This document shows, one piece after another, positions 9,449 to 18,683 of a DNA stretch of 64,000 nt. Positions within the stretch are counted from its first letter, which is position 1, and each line of letters begins with the position of its first letter. The notes below the pieces were generated by a model. The model saw only the letters and a program-made list of their open reading frames with translations. It was not told where the DNA came from and searched no databases. The position numbers and the translations under genes were made by a program. The DNA comes from Pseudomonas deceptionensis (GTDB lineage Bacteria; Pseudomonadota; Gammaproteobacteria; Pseudomonadales; Pseudomonadaceae): the NCBI RefSeq assembly GCF_900106095.1, contig NZ_FNUD01000002.1:1819501-1883500 (forward strand), given 5' to 3'.

Positions 9449-9694
9449 ATGACTACCCCTACACAATCGACGGCTCCTGATGCCCTGGGCACTGAACTGG
9501 TTGAAAATGAAACCAGCCTGGAGACCCCGAAAAAACCGGTGATTCCTGCGTTCACTTTCCCGTTCAAGCCTTCTGAGTTTGCCAAGGCCAAGTCCCAAGG
9601 CAAGGCCTACTACCAGAAGAGCGGTCTCGGCGGCCACGACACAACCCCAGGCGCACCGCCACACGGCACACGTAAAACCATGGGCAAGCGCTGA
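9449..9694 (+). CDS. Small conserved protein of unknown function (81 aa)
   Basis: A short soluble protein with an acidic N-terminal half (TELVENETSLETPKK), a hydrophobic FTFPFKPSEF segment and a basic Gly/Lys/His-rich C-terminus (HGTRKTMGKR). No signal peptide or known domain is recognised. GGAG lies 6 bases before the ATG, and a TATACT hexamer at 9392-9397 could be its -10 element, although the -35 is poor. It converges with the acetyltransferase gene, leaving a single base between the two stop codons. Gene structure and ribosome site make it credible; function is unknown. Confidence 0.65.
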   Translation: MTTPTQSTAPDALGTELVENETSLETPKKPVIPAFTFPFKPSEFAKAKSQGKAYYQKSGLGGHDTTPGAPPHGTRKTMGKR

Positions 9695-9695
9695 T

Positions 9696-10169
9696 TCAGA
9701 GCTCGATGCGCTGCACCTGAACCATCCCGGCCCGTTCGTACAGACGACGGGCCGCGGTGTTGCTCTCCATGACCTTCAGGTCAACGCAGGGCTCACCGCG
9801 TTGTGCGTACACCTCAAACACACGCGCCAGCAGCGCCCGGCCAATGCCCTGGCCCTGGTGTCGGGCATGCACCACCAAATCCTTCAGATAAGCGCTGGTC
9901 CAGCCTTGCGCAACCCCCACCACGATGCCTGAGCGCATGGCGATAAAGCACAACTGCGGGTCGAATTCGGCATCGTGCAGCAGGTTGTGGCGCCAGTCCT
10001 CCAGGGATTCGATACTGCCGCTGCCATCGCTGTAACCCTGGCTGAGCAAGGCATGCACCGGTTGCAGCAGCTCATCGCTGAGCGTCACCAGGCTGACATC
10101 TGCAGGCCAGTGCGCGGCTGTCAGCGGGCGAGTCAGGTCTTTGCGCAGCAACAGGCAGTACTCGCTCAT
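9696..10169 (-). CDS. GNAT-family N-acetyltransferase (157 aa)
   Basis: The protein has the GNAT fold signature: the central strand LKDLVVHARHQGQGIGRALL carries the acetyl-CoA pyrophosphate-binding RxxGxG loop, followed by VDLKVMESNTAARRLYERAGM near the C-terminus, the typical closing motif. The acceptor substrate is unknown. ATG at 10169 (MSEYCLLL) lies 5 bases beyond the cheV stop codon and was chosen because the longer frame to 10220 merely reads into cheV. The two genes are probably cotranscribed, but a functional link is not implied. Confidence 0.85.
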   Translation of the reverse strand: MSEYCLLLRKDLTRPLTAAHWPADVSLVTLSDELLQPVHALLSQGYSDGSGSIESLEDWRHNLLHDAEFDPQLCFIAMRSGIVVGVAQGWTSAYLKDLVVHARHQGQGIGRALLARVFEVYAQRGEPCVDLKVMESNTAARRLYERAGMVQVQRIEL

Positions 10170-10174
10170 GGTGC

Positions 10175-11074
10175 TTAGTAGCCTTGCTCGGCAACGGTAC
10201 GCGCGGCCAGGATCAGGCACTGGGTCAGTTCAGGTGAAGAGAACTTGGTGAGCACCGCATTGGCCCCGGCCAGTCGTGCCTTTTCACTGTTCATCGAACT
10301 GTTGAGCGAGGTATGCAGCAACACGTACAGGTGCGCAAAGTCCGGGGTGTCACGCACGGTGCGGGTGAAGGCGTAGCCGTCCATTTCGGACATTTCGATA
10401 TCGGACACCAGCACGTTGATCTGATTTTCAGTGCCCTGCAGTTCCAGCAGGCGCTCGATGGCTTCCTTGGCACTGCGCGCCGTGTGGCAATGCAGGCCCA
10501 GGTTGCGCAGGGTGATCACCGATTGTTGCAGCGCCACTTGGCTGTCATCCACCACCAGAATTCGCGCGTTGGCCAGCAGCTTGGCTTCTTCGCGGCTGAG
10601 GGTGCCGTCATTGGCTTCAACCTTGGCGGGGGTAATGCCGTGAATCACTTTTTCGATGTCCAGCACCTGCACCAGCACGCCATCGACCTGGGTGACGCCG
10701 GTGATGTACGAGCGTCGGCCGGAGCCATAGGGTGGCGGGCGGATATCGGTGCTCAGGCAATGCACGATTTTGCTCACGGCCTGCACGTGCAGGCCCTGCT
10801 TGGAGCGGCTGACATCGGTCACGATCAGACAGCCGCCGTCAGGGTCGAGCAGCGGTTGCTCACCGATGGCGCGGCTCAGGTCGATCACCGACAGCGGGGC
10901 GCCGCGCAATACCGCAATGCCTTTCACGTTGGGGTGTGACTCGGGCATTTTGGTCAATGGCGGGCAGGGGATGATCTCGCTGACTTTGAGCAGGTTGATC
11001 GCCATCAGCTTGCCGCTGCGCAGCGTGAACAGCAGAAGCGAAAGTGAATCTGCGCGGGCATTGTTCGATGACAT
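10175..11074 (-). CDS. cheV: Chemotaxis coupling protein CheV (CheW domain plus receiver)
   Basis: The 299-residue protein has a CheW-like domain at about 15-160 (SLLLFTLRSGKLMAINLLKVSEII, with IAVLRGAPLSVIDLSRAIG) joined to a response-regulator receiver at about 170-295 (ILVVDDSQ, phospho-Asp in NVLVSDIEMSEMDGYAF, conserved Lys in VLTKFSSPEL). This is the CheV layout: it couples chemoreceptors to CheA and tunes the array through phosphorylation. No other chemotaxis genes are nearby, which is normal for CheV paralogues in pseudomonads; which paralogue it is cannot be decided from sequence alone. Confidence 0.92.
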   Translation of the reverse strand: MSSNNARADSLSLLLFTLRSGKLMAINLLKVSEIIPCPPLTKMPESHPNVKGIAVLRGAPLSVIDLSRAIGEQPLLDPDGGCLIVTDVSRSKQGLHVQAVSKIVHCLSTDIRPPPYGSGRRSYITGVTQVDGVLVQVLDIEKVIHGITPAKVEANDGTLSREEAKLLANARILVVDDSQVALQQSVITLRNLGLHCHTARSAKEAIERLLELQGTENQINVLVSDIEMSEMDGYAFTRTVRDTPDFAHLYVLLHTSLNSSMNSEKARLAGANAVLTKFSSPELTQCLILAARTVAEQGY

Positions 11075-11168
11075 AAAAACCTTCTGTTGAGGGGCAGCGA
11101 TACAGGGTTATCGACCTGAAAACCGATTCCTGTAGGCGCTGCATATCTTCTATGGGGGCGAGTTCTTT

Positions 11169-11268
11169 GTAGCCGCTGACGAGGCACGAGGCTGCGATGT
11201 GGGCCGCAGGATCACCGCTTGGGGCCGCTGCGCAGCCCATCGCAGCCTCGTGCCTCGTCAGCGGCTAC
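11169..11268. repeat. 100-base REP palindrome (GTAGCCGCTG family), copy 1
   Basis: Thirty-base outer arms, beginning GTAGCCGCTGACGAGGCACG at 11169 and ending with the exact complement at 11268, enclose a GC-rich core containing GGGCCGCAGGA. The element lies just past the norR stop. It shares its arm ends and core words with the element at 14175-14264, so both belong to one REP doublet family. Confidence 0.85.
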
Positions 11269-11280
11269 AGGTTTAGCGGT

Positions 11281-12825
11281 TTACTTCAGCCCCAGCCGCT
11301 TAGCCATCCGGCCCAGATTCGCACGGTCCAGCCCCAGCTCCCGCGCAGCGCTGGCCCAGTTATGTTGATGGCGTTCAAGGCAGGCGCTGATCAGCTGGCG
11401 CTGGTAGTTTTCGGTAGCCAGACGCAAGTCGCCGACGGCATCCGGCACGCTCTGCGGCTCAACCACTGCAGCGCTCTCGTGGGTAGCGGGCAAATCCAGA
11501 TCCGCTGCCGTCAGGGTCAAAATGCGCGGGCGCGTGCTGCAACTTCCCAGGGCTTTAAGGGCGCTGCGGCCGATCAGGTGTTCCAGTTCGCGAACATTGC
11601 CAGGCCAGGAGTAATGCACCAGTGCGGCTTGGGCGTCGGGGCTCAGGCGCAAGCTGCCCAAGCCCATGCGGGAACGGTTTTGCTCCAGGAAAAAACCGCT
11701 CAACAACAGCACATCGCGCCCGCGCTCACGCAAGGCCGGTACCCGGAGCGGGTAGACGCTCAGGCGATGGTAAAAGTCTGCGCGGTAGCGCCCGCTGCGC
11801 ACTTCTTCGGCCAGGTCGCGGTTGGTCGCCGCGATCAGCCGGACATTGACCTGATGTTCCTGATCCGAGCCCAGACGCTGCAACTGCCCGCTCTGCAGCA
11901 CCCGCAGCAACTTGGCCTGCACGGTCAGCGACAGCTCCCCCACTTCATCCAGGAACAGGGTACCGCCGTTGGCCAGTTCGAACTTGCCCCGCCGGTCTTG
12001 GGTGGCGCCCGTAAAGGCCCCGCGCACATGGCCGAACAGCTCGCTTTCTACCAGCGTGTCGGGCAGGGCGGCGCAGTTGAGGCTGATCATCGGTTTGTCT
12101 GCCCGTGGCGATGCGGCGTGAATGGCCTGGGCCACCAGCTCCTTGCCTACACCGGTTTCGCCGGTGATCAAAACGGTCAGGTCGCTGCCGCCCACAAGGG
12201 CGATTTCTTCCAGCAGGCGCTTGTGGATTTTGCTCTGGCCGATCAGTTCCTTGTTGGGCGCGCCGCTGGCCTGTCGATAGAATTCGGCTTTTTGCTGCTC
12301 ATCCTCAACCCGCAACGCCAGCCGCTCGATGCGCTGCGCCACATTGACCGTGGCCGCGGCCAGGCTGGCAAAGGCCTGCAAGTCATCCAGCCCGATCGGC
12401 TCGAAGCGCTTGGGGTCCAGGGCATCCAGGGTCAGCAGCCCCCATGGGCGCTCTTCAACAAACAGCGGGCAGCCCATGCAGTCGTGAACTTCAAGGTGCT
12501 CGGCCAGCCCGTCCACCAACCCGTCATAGGGGTCGGGCAGCTCACAATTACTGGGGAAACGCGTCGGCCCGGGGCTGCTGAGCAGGGCTTCAAAGCGCGG
12601 GTGCTCGCTGACTTTAAAGCGCCGGCCCAGCGTATCCAGGCTCAGGCCATCCACTGCCAACGGCACCAGCCAGTCGCCGTCCAGCCGCAGCAGAGCAGCT
12701 GCATCGCAGGGGAGAAGGGCGCGCAAGGCTTGCAGCAGGCGCCGATAGCGCTCGCTTTCAGGAAGGTCGCGGGACAGGTCCGCCACCAGAGGCAGCAGGG
12801 TGGTGAGCAGGGATTTTGCAGTCAT
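11281..12825 (-). CDS. norR: Nitric-oxide-sensing sigma-54 activator NorR (FhpR)
   Basis: The 514-residue protein has the NorR layout: an N-terminal GAF domain (about 20-170) that binds a non-haem iron to sense NO, an AAA+ domain (about 190-420) with Walker A GETGVGKE, the sigma-54-contacting GAFTGA loop and Walker B GGTLFLDEVGEL, and a C-terminal Fis-type helix-turn-helix (NWASAARELGLDRANLGRMAKRLGL). It is divergent from the flavohaemoglobin gene, the usual FhpR/Fhp pairing of Pseudomonas. NorR-type sites fill the shared intergenic region, and one overlaps this gene's own start codon, so negative autoregulation is plausible. Confidence 0.95.
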   Translation of the reverse strand: MTAKSLLTTLLPLVADLSRDLPESERYRRLLQALRALLPCDAAALLRLDGDWLVPLAVDGLSLDTLGRRFKVSEHPRFEALLSSPGPTRFPSNCELPDPYDGLVDGLAEHLEVHDCMGCPLFVEERPWGLLTLDALDPKRFEPIGLDDLQAFASLAAATVNVAQRIERLALRVEDEQQKAEFYRQASGAPNKELIGQSKIHKRLLEEIALVGGSDLTVLITGETGVGKELVAQAIHAASPRADKPMISLNCAALPDTLVESELFGHVRGAFTGATQDRRGKFELANGGTLFLDEVGELSLTVQAKLLRVLQSGQLQRLGSDQEHQVNVRLIAATNRDLAEEVRSGRYRADFYHRLSVYPLRVPALRERGRDVLLLSGFFLEQNRSRMGLGSLRLSPDAQAALVHYSWPGNVRELEHLIGRSALKALGSCSTRPRILTLTAADLDLPATHESAAVVEPQSVPDAVGDLRLATENYQRQLISACLERHQHNWASAARELGLDRANLGRMAKRLGLK

Positions 12826-12876
12826 TTTGACCTCATCTAGTCGTTATGACTATAAAGCACTCCGTGTCAAAATGAC
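12821..12876. promoter_or_regulatory. Cluster of three NorR-type operators
   Basis: Three 11-base inverted repeats fit the GT-N7-AC core of NorR enhancer sites: GTCATTTTGAC at 12821-12831 (overlapping the norR start codon), GTCGTTATGAC at 12840-12850 and GTCAAAATGAC at 12866-12876. Three tandem sites upstream of the target promoter is the arrangement known for E. coli norVW. The sites are 42-97 bases upstream of the sigma-54-like promoter of fhp. Confidence 0.8.
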
Positions 12877-12917
12877 TAATATGATTATAAGATACTGATT
12901 TTAAAGGTTTTTAATCT

Positions 12918-12934
12918 TGGCACGGAAACTGATA
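12918..12934 (+). promoter_or_regulatory. Sigma-54-like promoter of fhp
   Basis: TGGCAC at 12918-12923 is a perfect -24 element. Ten bases after the GG comes GA instead of the canonical GC (CTGAT in place of TTGCA), so the -12 half is imperfect. Position 46 bases before the fhp ATG and downstream of NorR-type sites supports the call. Confidence 0.6.
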
Positions 12935-12979
12935 GGTAAAGGGTAATTGATTAAGCCTACGTGCTCAGGAGTCACCCAT

Positions 12980-14152
12980 ATGCTTACCGCTCAGGATCGT
13001 GCCATCGTCAAATCCACTGTACCGTTGCTGGAAAGCGGCGGTGAAGCGCTGATCACCCACTTCTACCGCATGATGCTGTCGGAGTACCCGCAGGTGCGTT
13101 CGCTGTTCAATCAGGCCAACCAGGCCAGTGGCGACCAGCCGCGTGCCCTGGCTCGCGGTGTATTGATGTATGCGCGGCACATCGACCAGCTCGACCAGTT
13201 GGGCGACCTGGTGGCCAAAATCATCAACAAGCATGTTGCGCTGCAAATCCTCCCGGAACACTACCCGATTGTCGGCAGCTGCTTGCTGCGAGCGATTGAG
13301 GAAGTGCTGGGCAGCGATATCGCGACCCCGCAGGTGCTGGCAGCCTGGGGCGCGGCCTACAACCAACTGGCCGATATCCTGATCGGTGCCGAAGCGGCCA
13401 TCTACGACGAAAAAGCCGCTGCACCGGGCGGCTGGCGTGGCGGGCGTGAGTTCAAGCTGGCGGCCAAGGTCGAGGAAAGCGCAGAAATCACCTCGTTCTA
13501 TTTCCGTCCGGTCGACCAGCAACCGATCCTCGAGTTCGCCCCGGGCCAGTACATCGGCATGAAGCTGATGATTGATGGTGAAGAAGTACGTCGCAACTAC
13601 TCCTTGTCGGCGCTGGCCCAGGTCGGTCGCTACCGCATCAGCGTCAAGCGTGAGGACGGCGGTGTAGTGTCGAACTTCCTGCATGACCGCTTGAACGTGG
13701 GTGACACCCTGGAGCTGTTCCCGCCAGCGGGCGAGTTCACTCTGACCGACAGCCAGAAGCCGCTGGTGCTGATCAGTGGCGGTGTGGGCATTACCCCGAC
13801 CCTGGCCATGCTGGAAGCCGCGCTGGCGACACAGCGCCCGATTCACTTTATCCACTGCGCGCGCAATGCCCAGGTGCATGCGTTCCGTAGCTGGGTCGAT
13901 GAGTTGGCAGAACAGCACCCACAGCTGCAGCGGTTTTACTGCTACGCCGAGCAGGGCGAGTCGGCAGATCATGTAGGTTTGTTAACTGAGGAAGTGCTGG
14001 CGCAGTGGCTGCCACAAGAGCGCGATCTGGATGCTTACTTCCTGGGCCCCAAAGGCTTTATGGGTGCCGTAAAGCGCCATCTCAAAGCCTTGGGCGTGCC
14101 AGAGCAACAAAGTCGCTACGAGTTCTTCGGCCCGGCTGCTGAGCTGAAGTAA
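12980..14152 (+). CDS. fhp: Flavohaemoglobin, nitric oxide dioxygenase
   Basis: The 390-residue protein (Hmp/Fhp family, usually about 395) oxidises NO to nitrate using O2 and NAD(P)H. The globin domain covers 1-135, with the proximal His in IINKHVALQ. The FAD-binding ferredoxin-reductase domain carries VRRNYSLS, and the NAD-binding part has LISGGVGITPTLAML and ends YEFFGP. ATG at 12980 follows AGGAG by 8 bases; the longer frame from 12947 lacks family resemblance. It is divergent from norR and preceded by NorR-type sites and a sigma-54-like promoter, so NO induction is expected. Confidence 0.96.
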   Translation: MLTAQDRAIVKSTVPLLESGGEALITHFYRMMLSEYPQVRSLFNQANQASGDQPRALARGVLMYARHIDQLDQLGDLVAKIINKHVALQILPEHYPIVGSCLLRAIEEVLGSDIATPQVLAAWGAAYNQLADILIGAEAAIYDEKAAAPGGWRGGREFKLAAKVEESAEITSFYFRPVDQQPILEFAPGQYIGMKLMIDGEEVRRNYSLSALAQVGRYRISVKREDGGVVSNFLHDRLNVGDTLELFPPAGEFTLTDSQKPLVLISGGVGITPTLAMLEAALATQRPIHFIHCARNAQVHAFRSWVDELAEQHPQLQRFYCYAEQGESADHVGLLTEEVLAQWLPQERDLDAYFLGPKGFMGAVKRHLKALGVPEQQSRYEFFGPAAELK

Positions 14153-14174
14153 CCTGCCAATACAGGTTAAAACT

Positions 14175-14264
14175 GTAGCCGCTGCCGTAGGCTGCGATAA
14201 GGGCCGCAGGACCTTGCAAAGCAGGGTCGCTGCGCAATCCATCGCAGCCTGCGGCAGCGGCTAC
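14175..14264. repeat. 90-base REP palindrome (GTAGCCGCTG family), copy 2
   Basis: Outer arms start GTAGCCGCTGCCGTAGGCTG at 14175 and end with a near-complement (one mismatch) at 14264. The core contains GGGCCGCAGGA, as in the copy at 11169-11268. It lies 22 bases after the fhp stop codon. Confidence 0.85.
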
Positions 14265-14395
14265 GTGTATCAGGTCGGGGCCTTAATCCCCCATTAATCC
14301 CCCTGCGACACTTTCCCTGCAATGTTCAGATACATCCAATCCGAGGGTCAGGGTGTAAACTGCGCGCTTTTCACACTCAGGCAAAGGGACGCGGG

Positions 14396-14905
14396 ATGAC
14401 GGAAGACATGATGCAATTGGGTCGGGAGAAACGCTTCCTGGTCCTGCTGGGGCTGATCTGCCTGGCGCTGATTGGCGGTGCGCTCTATATGCAGATCGTG
14501 CTCGGCGAGGCGCCTTGCCCGTTGTGCATCCTGCAACGCTATGCCCTGCTGCTGATCGCGATCTTTGCCTTTATTGGCGCCGCGATGCCTGGCCGCCGCA
14601 GCCTGACGGCACTTGAAGTGCTGGTCGTGCTGAGCGCCATCGGTGGCATTATCGCTGCCGGGCGTCATGTCTATATCCTGGCTAACCCTGCGGTGAGCTG
14701 CGGTCTTGACGCGTTGCAGCCGATTGTCGATGGCTTGCCGCTGGCGGCGATCTTCCCGCTGGGGTTTCAGGTCGATGGTTTTTGCTCAACCCCGTATCCG
14801 CCCGTGCTCGGCCTGTCGCTGGCGCAGTGGGCGCTGGTGGCTTTTGTCATGACCTCGGTACTGGTACCGCTGGGCATTTACCGCAACCGGAAAAAAGCAG
14901 ACTGA
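14396..14905 (+). CDS. dsbB: Disulfide bond formation protein DsbB
   Basis: The 169-residue inner-membrane quinone reductase reoxidises periplasmic DsbA. It has four membrane segments, the first periplasmic redox pair Cys41-Pro-Leu-Cys44 (in EAPCPLCILQRYAL) and a second pair in NPAVSCGLDALQP and VDGFCSTPYPP, all as in the family. ATG at 14396 has AGGG about 9 bases upstream; ATG at 14408 or 14411 would also work. It stands alone between the fhp region and the cyo operon. Pseudomonads often have two DsbB paralogues, so the number cannot be assigned. Confidence 0.93.
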   Translation: MTEDMMQLGREKRFLVLLGLICLALIGGALYMQIVLGEAPCPLCILQRYALLLIAIFAFIGAAMPGRRSLTALEVLVVLSAIGGIIAAGRHVYILANPAVSCGLDALQPIVDGLPLAAIFPLGFQVDGFCSTPYPPVLGLSLAQWALVAFVMTSVLVPLGIYRNRKKAD

Positions 14906-15713
14906 GCAAAAGGTTAAATTTTGCTTGGGCCGCCTCGTTCTTCCCTTGGAAGTGCGGGGCATTTTTTTGCCCGAGAGGAAATGTAAAGGGGCTGTGATTC
15001 GACGCCGAAAAGGGGTGTGCGGCACTGCGACATATTGTCACGGAGAAATTGTCGCAGGACGTGTTTTGGCCTGACAAGCGGTCTTGCGAGCGTATGTCTT
15101 CATGTAACACGACGGAAGCAATCCGCTGCTGATGGCAGGCTTGAAAAGTACGCCGCGTGACACCATGGAAATCGGCTGTAGCCCTTTTTATTTGGGCGTT
15201 TAGCGGGTTGGGGAGGGGGCTTTCGTGCGCTAAAAAGGGGCGTTAAAATCGCGCGCCATTGGCATGCTTAGGCCCTGGATAAGGGGGGCTTTGAAACACG
15301 GGGGGTAATAATAGGAAGGGATTGTTACCGGGGCCGAGAAGAATTATTTCCGGATGAGACATGGTTTATAGAGAGCTACCTAACTACAATCGCCCGCACT
15401 GAACGTCCAGCCTGCTCATCCCTGAGCCCAAGCGGGAAGTTGAAGGGCGACTGGGCGGTTCATGACAGGCGTCCCATGCGACTCCCAGGTACTGGCAACC
15501 CTTCTAAGTTCCGCACCAAATGGAATTGGTCTGTGACAAGGCCATTGACCACGTATCGAATAAGAAATCACTGCTAACCCGGAATTTGCCCGTTCGCCTG
15601 ATGGTGATAGAGCAGGCTTTTATTCAATTCCGGAAAAGAGCCAACCCTTGGCAGGGCGAAGTGTTGGCGAAAAAAACCAACTGCATTGTGCAAGCTGTTT
15701 TAGAGGTCGTGAG
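14906..15713. other. 808-base region upstream of cyoA with no clear gene
   Basis: No convincing coding frame was found. A plus-strand frame at 15520-15717 encodes 65 residues without recognisable features and runs into the cyoA start. A stem CGGGGCA / TGCCCG separated by T residues (about 14955-14972) is a poor terminator for dsbB. The stretch is much longer than needed for a promoter and must contain the cyo control region. I found no clear TTGAT-N4-ATCAA (ANR) box by eye. Confidence 0.5.
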
Positions 15714-16652
15714 ATGACTAAAAAAAGGTACCCCAGACTCCTTGGCTTATTGCCACTTTTCGGCATGTTGCTGCTGGGGGGTTGCAAGTGGACGCTGCTG
15801 GATCCAGTGGGGCAGGTCGGGGTCGAAGAGCGAAATCTGATCATCACCGCTACGTTGCTGATGCTTCTGGTCGTGGTGCCGGTCATCATTATGACCCTGG
15901 TCTTCGCGTGGAAATATCGTGCGTCGAACACCAGCGCTACCTACACACCAAAGTGGTCGCACTCCACCAAGATCGAAGTTGTGATCTGGACCGTGCCGAT
16001 TTTGATCATCATCGCCCTGGGCGTGATCACCTACAAATCGACCCACGCGCTGGACCCGTATCGTCCGCTCGAATCTGACGTCAAGCCGATCACCATCGAA
16101 GTGGTGGCAATGGACTGGAAGTGGCTGTTCATCTACCCGGAACAGGGTATCGCCACCGTCAACAAGATCGTGTTCCCGGCCAACACCCCGGTCAATTTCC
16201 GTATCACCTCTGACACGGTCATGAACTCGTTCTTCATTCCGGGCCTGGGCGGTCAGATCTACGCCATGGCCGGTATGCAGACCAAGCTGCACTTGATTGC
16301 CAACCGCAACGCTGAAATGGAAGGCATCTCTGCCAACTACAGCGGTGCCGGTTTCACAGGCATGAAATTCAAAGCGATCGCGACTTCTCAGGCTGAATTC
16401 GATGCCTGGGTAAATGAAGTCAAAGCTTCACCTAAACAGCTTGATGAAGCTGAATACGCTGCTTTGTCCAAAGCAAGCCAGAACAACCCCGTTGAACTGT
16501 TCTCCACGTACACACCGAACCTGTTTCAGAAAATCGTCGACAAGTACGAAGGTATGACGCCAGGCAAGCCGGTGAAGCACGAGAAGAAAGAAGTGGCCGG
16601 GACCGATGGGGTGGACACAAGTTCGCATTCAGCTGCCGGGGCAGAGGAGTAA
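15714..16652 (+). CDS. cyoA: Cytochrome bo3 ubiquinol oxidase subunit II
   Basis: The 312-residue lipoprotein subunit has a signal peptide ending in the lipobox LLGGC (Cys24), two membrane helices ([20 protein letters not shown] and [19 protein letters not shown]), and a periplasmic cupredoxin-like domain without the CuA ligands, as expected for a quinol oxidase ([27 protein letters not shown]). ATG at 15714 with AGAGG upstream was chosen over the longer frame from 15648. It is the first of five cyo genes; cyoB starts 3 bases later. The subunit is part of the quinol-docking side of the complex. Confidence 0.97.
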   Translation: MTKKRYPRLLGLLPLFGMLLLGGCKWTLLDPVGQVGVEERNLIITATLLMLLVVVPVIIMTLVFAWKYRASNTSATYTPKWSHSTKIEVVIWTVPILIIIALGVITYKSTHALDPYRPLESDVKPITIEVVAMDWKWLFIYPEQGIATVNKIVFPANTPVNFRITSDTVMNSFFIPGLGGQIYAMAGMQTKLHLIANRNAEMEGISANYSGAGFTGMKFKAIATSQAEFDAWVNEVKASPKQLDEAEYAALSKASQNNPVELFSTYTPNLFQKIVDKYEGMTPGKPVKHEKKEVAGTDGVDTSSHSAAGAEE

Positions 16653-16655
16653 ACG

Positions 16656-18680
16656 ATGTTTGGTAAATTAAGTTGGGAAGCGGTCCCGTTCCACGAGCCG
16701 ATTGTCATGGTCACCATTGCCATGATCGCGCTCGGTGGTCTGGCACTGTTTGCAGCAATCACCTACTTCAAGAAGTGGACCTACCTGTGGACCGAATGGC
16801 TAACGTCAGTCGACCACAAGAAAATCGGCGTGATGTACATCATCGTTGCCATGATCATGCTGCTGCGTGGCTTTGCCGACGCCGTCATGATGCGTACCCA
16901 GCTGGCCATGGCCACCGAGGGTTCGCCTGGCTACCTGCCGCCTGAACACTATGACCAGATCTTCACCGCTCACGGTGTGATCATGATCATCTTCATGGCG
17001 ATGCCATTCTTCACCGGCCTGATGAACCTTGCAGTGCCGCTGCAGATCGGCGCACGTGACGTGGCTTATCCGTTCCTGAACTCCCTGAGCTTCTGGCTGC
17101 TGGTGTCCGGCGTTGTGCTGGTCAACCTGTCGCTGGGCGTCGGCGAGTTCGCCAAAACCGGTTGGGTTGCCTATCCGCCGCTGTCGGGCCTGCAGTACAG
17201 CCCTGGCGTGGGGATGGATTACTACATCTGGGCGCTACAGCTATCGGGGCTAGGTACGACGTTAACCGGGGTTAACTTCCTGGCGACCGTACTGAAGATG
17301 CGTGCTCCTGGCATGAAACTGATGGACATGCCGATCTTCACCTGGACCTGCACCTGGGCAAACGTTCTGATCGTGGCTTCGTTCCCGATCCTGACCGCTA
17401 CCCTGGCGCTGCTGACACTTGACCGTTACATGGATTTCCACATTTTCACCAATGAACTTGGTGGCAATCCAATGATGTACGTCAACCTGTTCTGGGCGTG
17501 GGGTCACCCTGAGGTATACATCCTCATTCTGCCGGCGTTCGGTATCTTCTCTGAAGTTATCTCCACGTTCACCGGCAAGCGTCTGTTCGGTCACCACTCG
17601 ATGGTCTACGCCTCCGGCGCGATCTCGGTGCTGGGCTTCATGGTTTGGCTGCACCACTTCTTCACCATGGGTTCGGGTGCAAGCGTCAACGCCTTCTTCG
17701 GTCTGGCGACGATGCTGATTTCGATCCCGACGGGGGTCAAGCTATTCAACTGGCTGTTCACCATCTACCAGGGCCGTCTGCGCTTCACCAGTCAGGTTCT
17801 GTGGACCCTGGGCTTCATGGTGACCTTCGCTATCGGCGGCATGACCGGCGTACTGCTGGCCATCCCGGGTGCTGACTTCGTACTGCACAACAGCCTGTTC
17901 GTAATTGCTCACTTCCATAACGTGATCATCGGCGGCGCGGTATTCGGTTACATCGCAGGCTTCAGCTTCTACTTCCCTAAAGCGTTCGGCTTCAAACTGA
18001 ACGAGAAGTGGGGCAAGGCAGCGTTCTGGTTCTGGTGCGTCGGCTTCTTCGTAGCCTTCATGCCGCTCTACGCGCTGGGCTTCATGGGCATGACCCGTCG
18101 TCTGAACGCCAGCACCAACCCTGAGTGGGTGCCTTACCTGTACGTTGCTCTGTTCGGCGCAGCACTGATTGCTATCGGTATTGCCTGCCAACTGATCCAG
18201 CTGTACGTCAGTATTCGTGACCGCAAGCTGCCAGAGAACGCCTGCGAGCACGGCGATCCGTGGAATGGCCACACCCTGGAATGGTCGACTTCGTCGCCAC
18301 CTCCGTTCTACAACTTCGCTGTAGTGCCAAAAGTCGACACCATCGACGCGTTCACCGAAGCCAAGGAAAACGGTACTGCGTACCAGGCTCCGGCCAAGTA
18401 CTCGCCGATCCACATGCCTAACAACACCGCTACCGGTGTGTACATGGGTGCTTTGCTGACCGTGTTCGGTTTCGCAATGATCTGGCACATCTGGTGGTTG
18501 GCCATCGTTGGTCTGGTTGGCACTGTCGTGGTCTTCGTTGCCCACGCTGCCCGCGACGATCAAGGCTACATGGTGCCGGTTGAGACCATCGAGCGTATCG
18601 AGGCTGAGCAGCACAAGCGTCTGGTAGCCGCCAAAGCAATCCCGGCTACTCGTGTTGAAACCAAGTTGGAACAGGCTTAA
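16656..18680 (+). CDS. cyoB: Cytochrome bo3 ubiquinol oxidase subunit I
   Basis: The 674-residue catalytic subunit of the haem-copper oxidase superfamily (about 15 membrane helices) reduces O2 at a haem o3-CuB centre and pumps protons. The CuB ligand and cross-linked Tyr lie in [14 protein letters not shown]; further ligands are the HH pair in [11 protein letters not shown] and the haem His residues in [12 protein letters not shown]. The low-spin haem His lies in [15 protein letters not shown]. Length equals the family norm of about 663-675. It sits 3 bases after cyoA and 3 before cyoC, in one operon. Confidence 0.98.
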   Translation: MFGKLSWEAVPFHEPIVMVTIAMIALGGLALFAAITYFKKWTYLWTEWLTSVDHKKIGVMYIIVAMIMLLRGFADAVMMRTQLAMATEGSPGYLPPEHYDQIFTAHGVIMIIFMAMPFFTGLMNLAVPLQIGARDVAYPFLNSLSFWLLVSGVVLVNLSLGVGEFAKTGWVAYPPLSGLQYSPGVGMDYYIWALQLSGLGTTLTGVNFLATVLKMRAPGMKLMDMPIFTWTCTWANVLIVASFPILTATLALLTLDRYMDFHIFTNELGGNPMMYVNLFWAWGHPEVYILILPAFGIFSEVISTFTGKRLFGHHSMVYASGAISVLGFMVWLHHFFTMGSGASVNAFFGLATMLISIPTGVKLFNWLFTIYQGRLRFTSQVLWTLGFMVTFAIGGMTGVLLAIPGADFVLHNSLFVIAHFHNVIIGGAVFGYIAGFSFYFPKAFGFKLNEKWGKAAFWFWCVGFFVAFMPLYALGFMGMTRRLNASTNPEWVPYLYVALFGAALIAIGIACQLIQLYVSIRDRKLPENACEHGDPWNGHTLEWSTSSPPPFYNFAVVPKVDTIDAFTEAKENGTAYQAPAKYSPIHMPNNTATGVYMGALLTVFGFAMIWHIWWLAIVGLVGTVVVFVAHAARDDQGYMVPVETIERIEAEQHKRLVAAKAIPATRVETKLEQA

Positions 18681-18683
18681 ACC

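Noticed and set aside
11197..12840. 547-codon plus-strand frame opposite norR
   Set aside because: Antisense shadow; norR with GAF, AAA+ and helix-turn-helix domains fully accounts for the region.
14950..14975. Possible terminator after dsbB
   Set aside because: The stem encloses the T-run in its loop rather than being followed by it, so it is not a standard intrinsic terminator.
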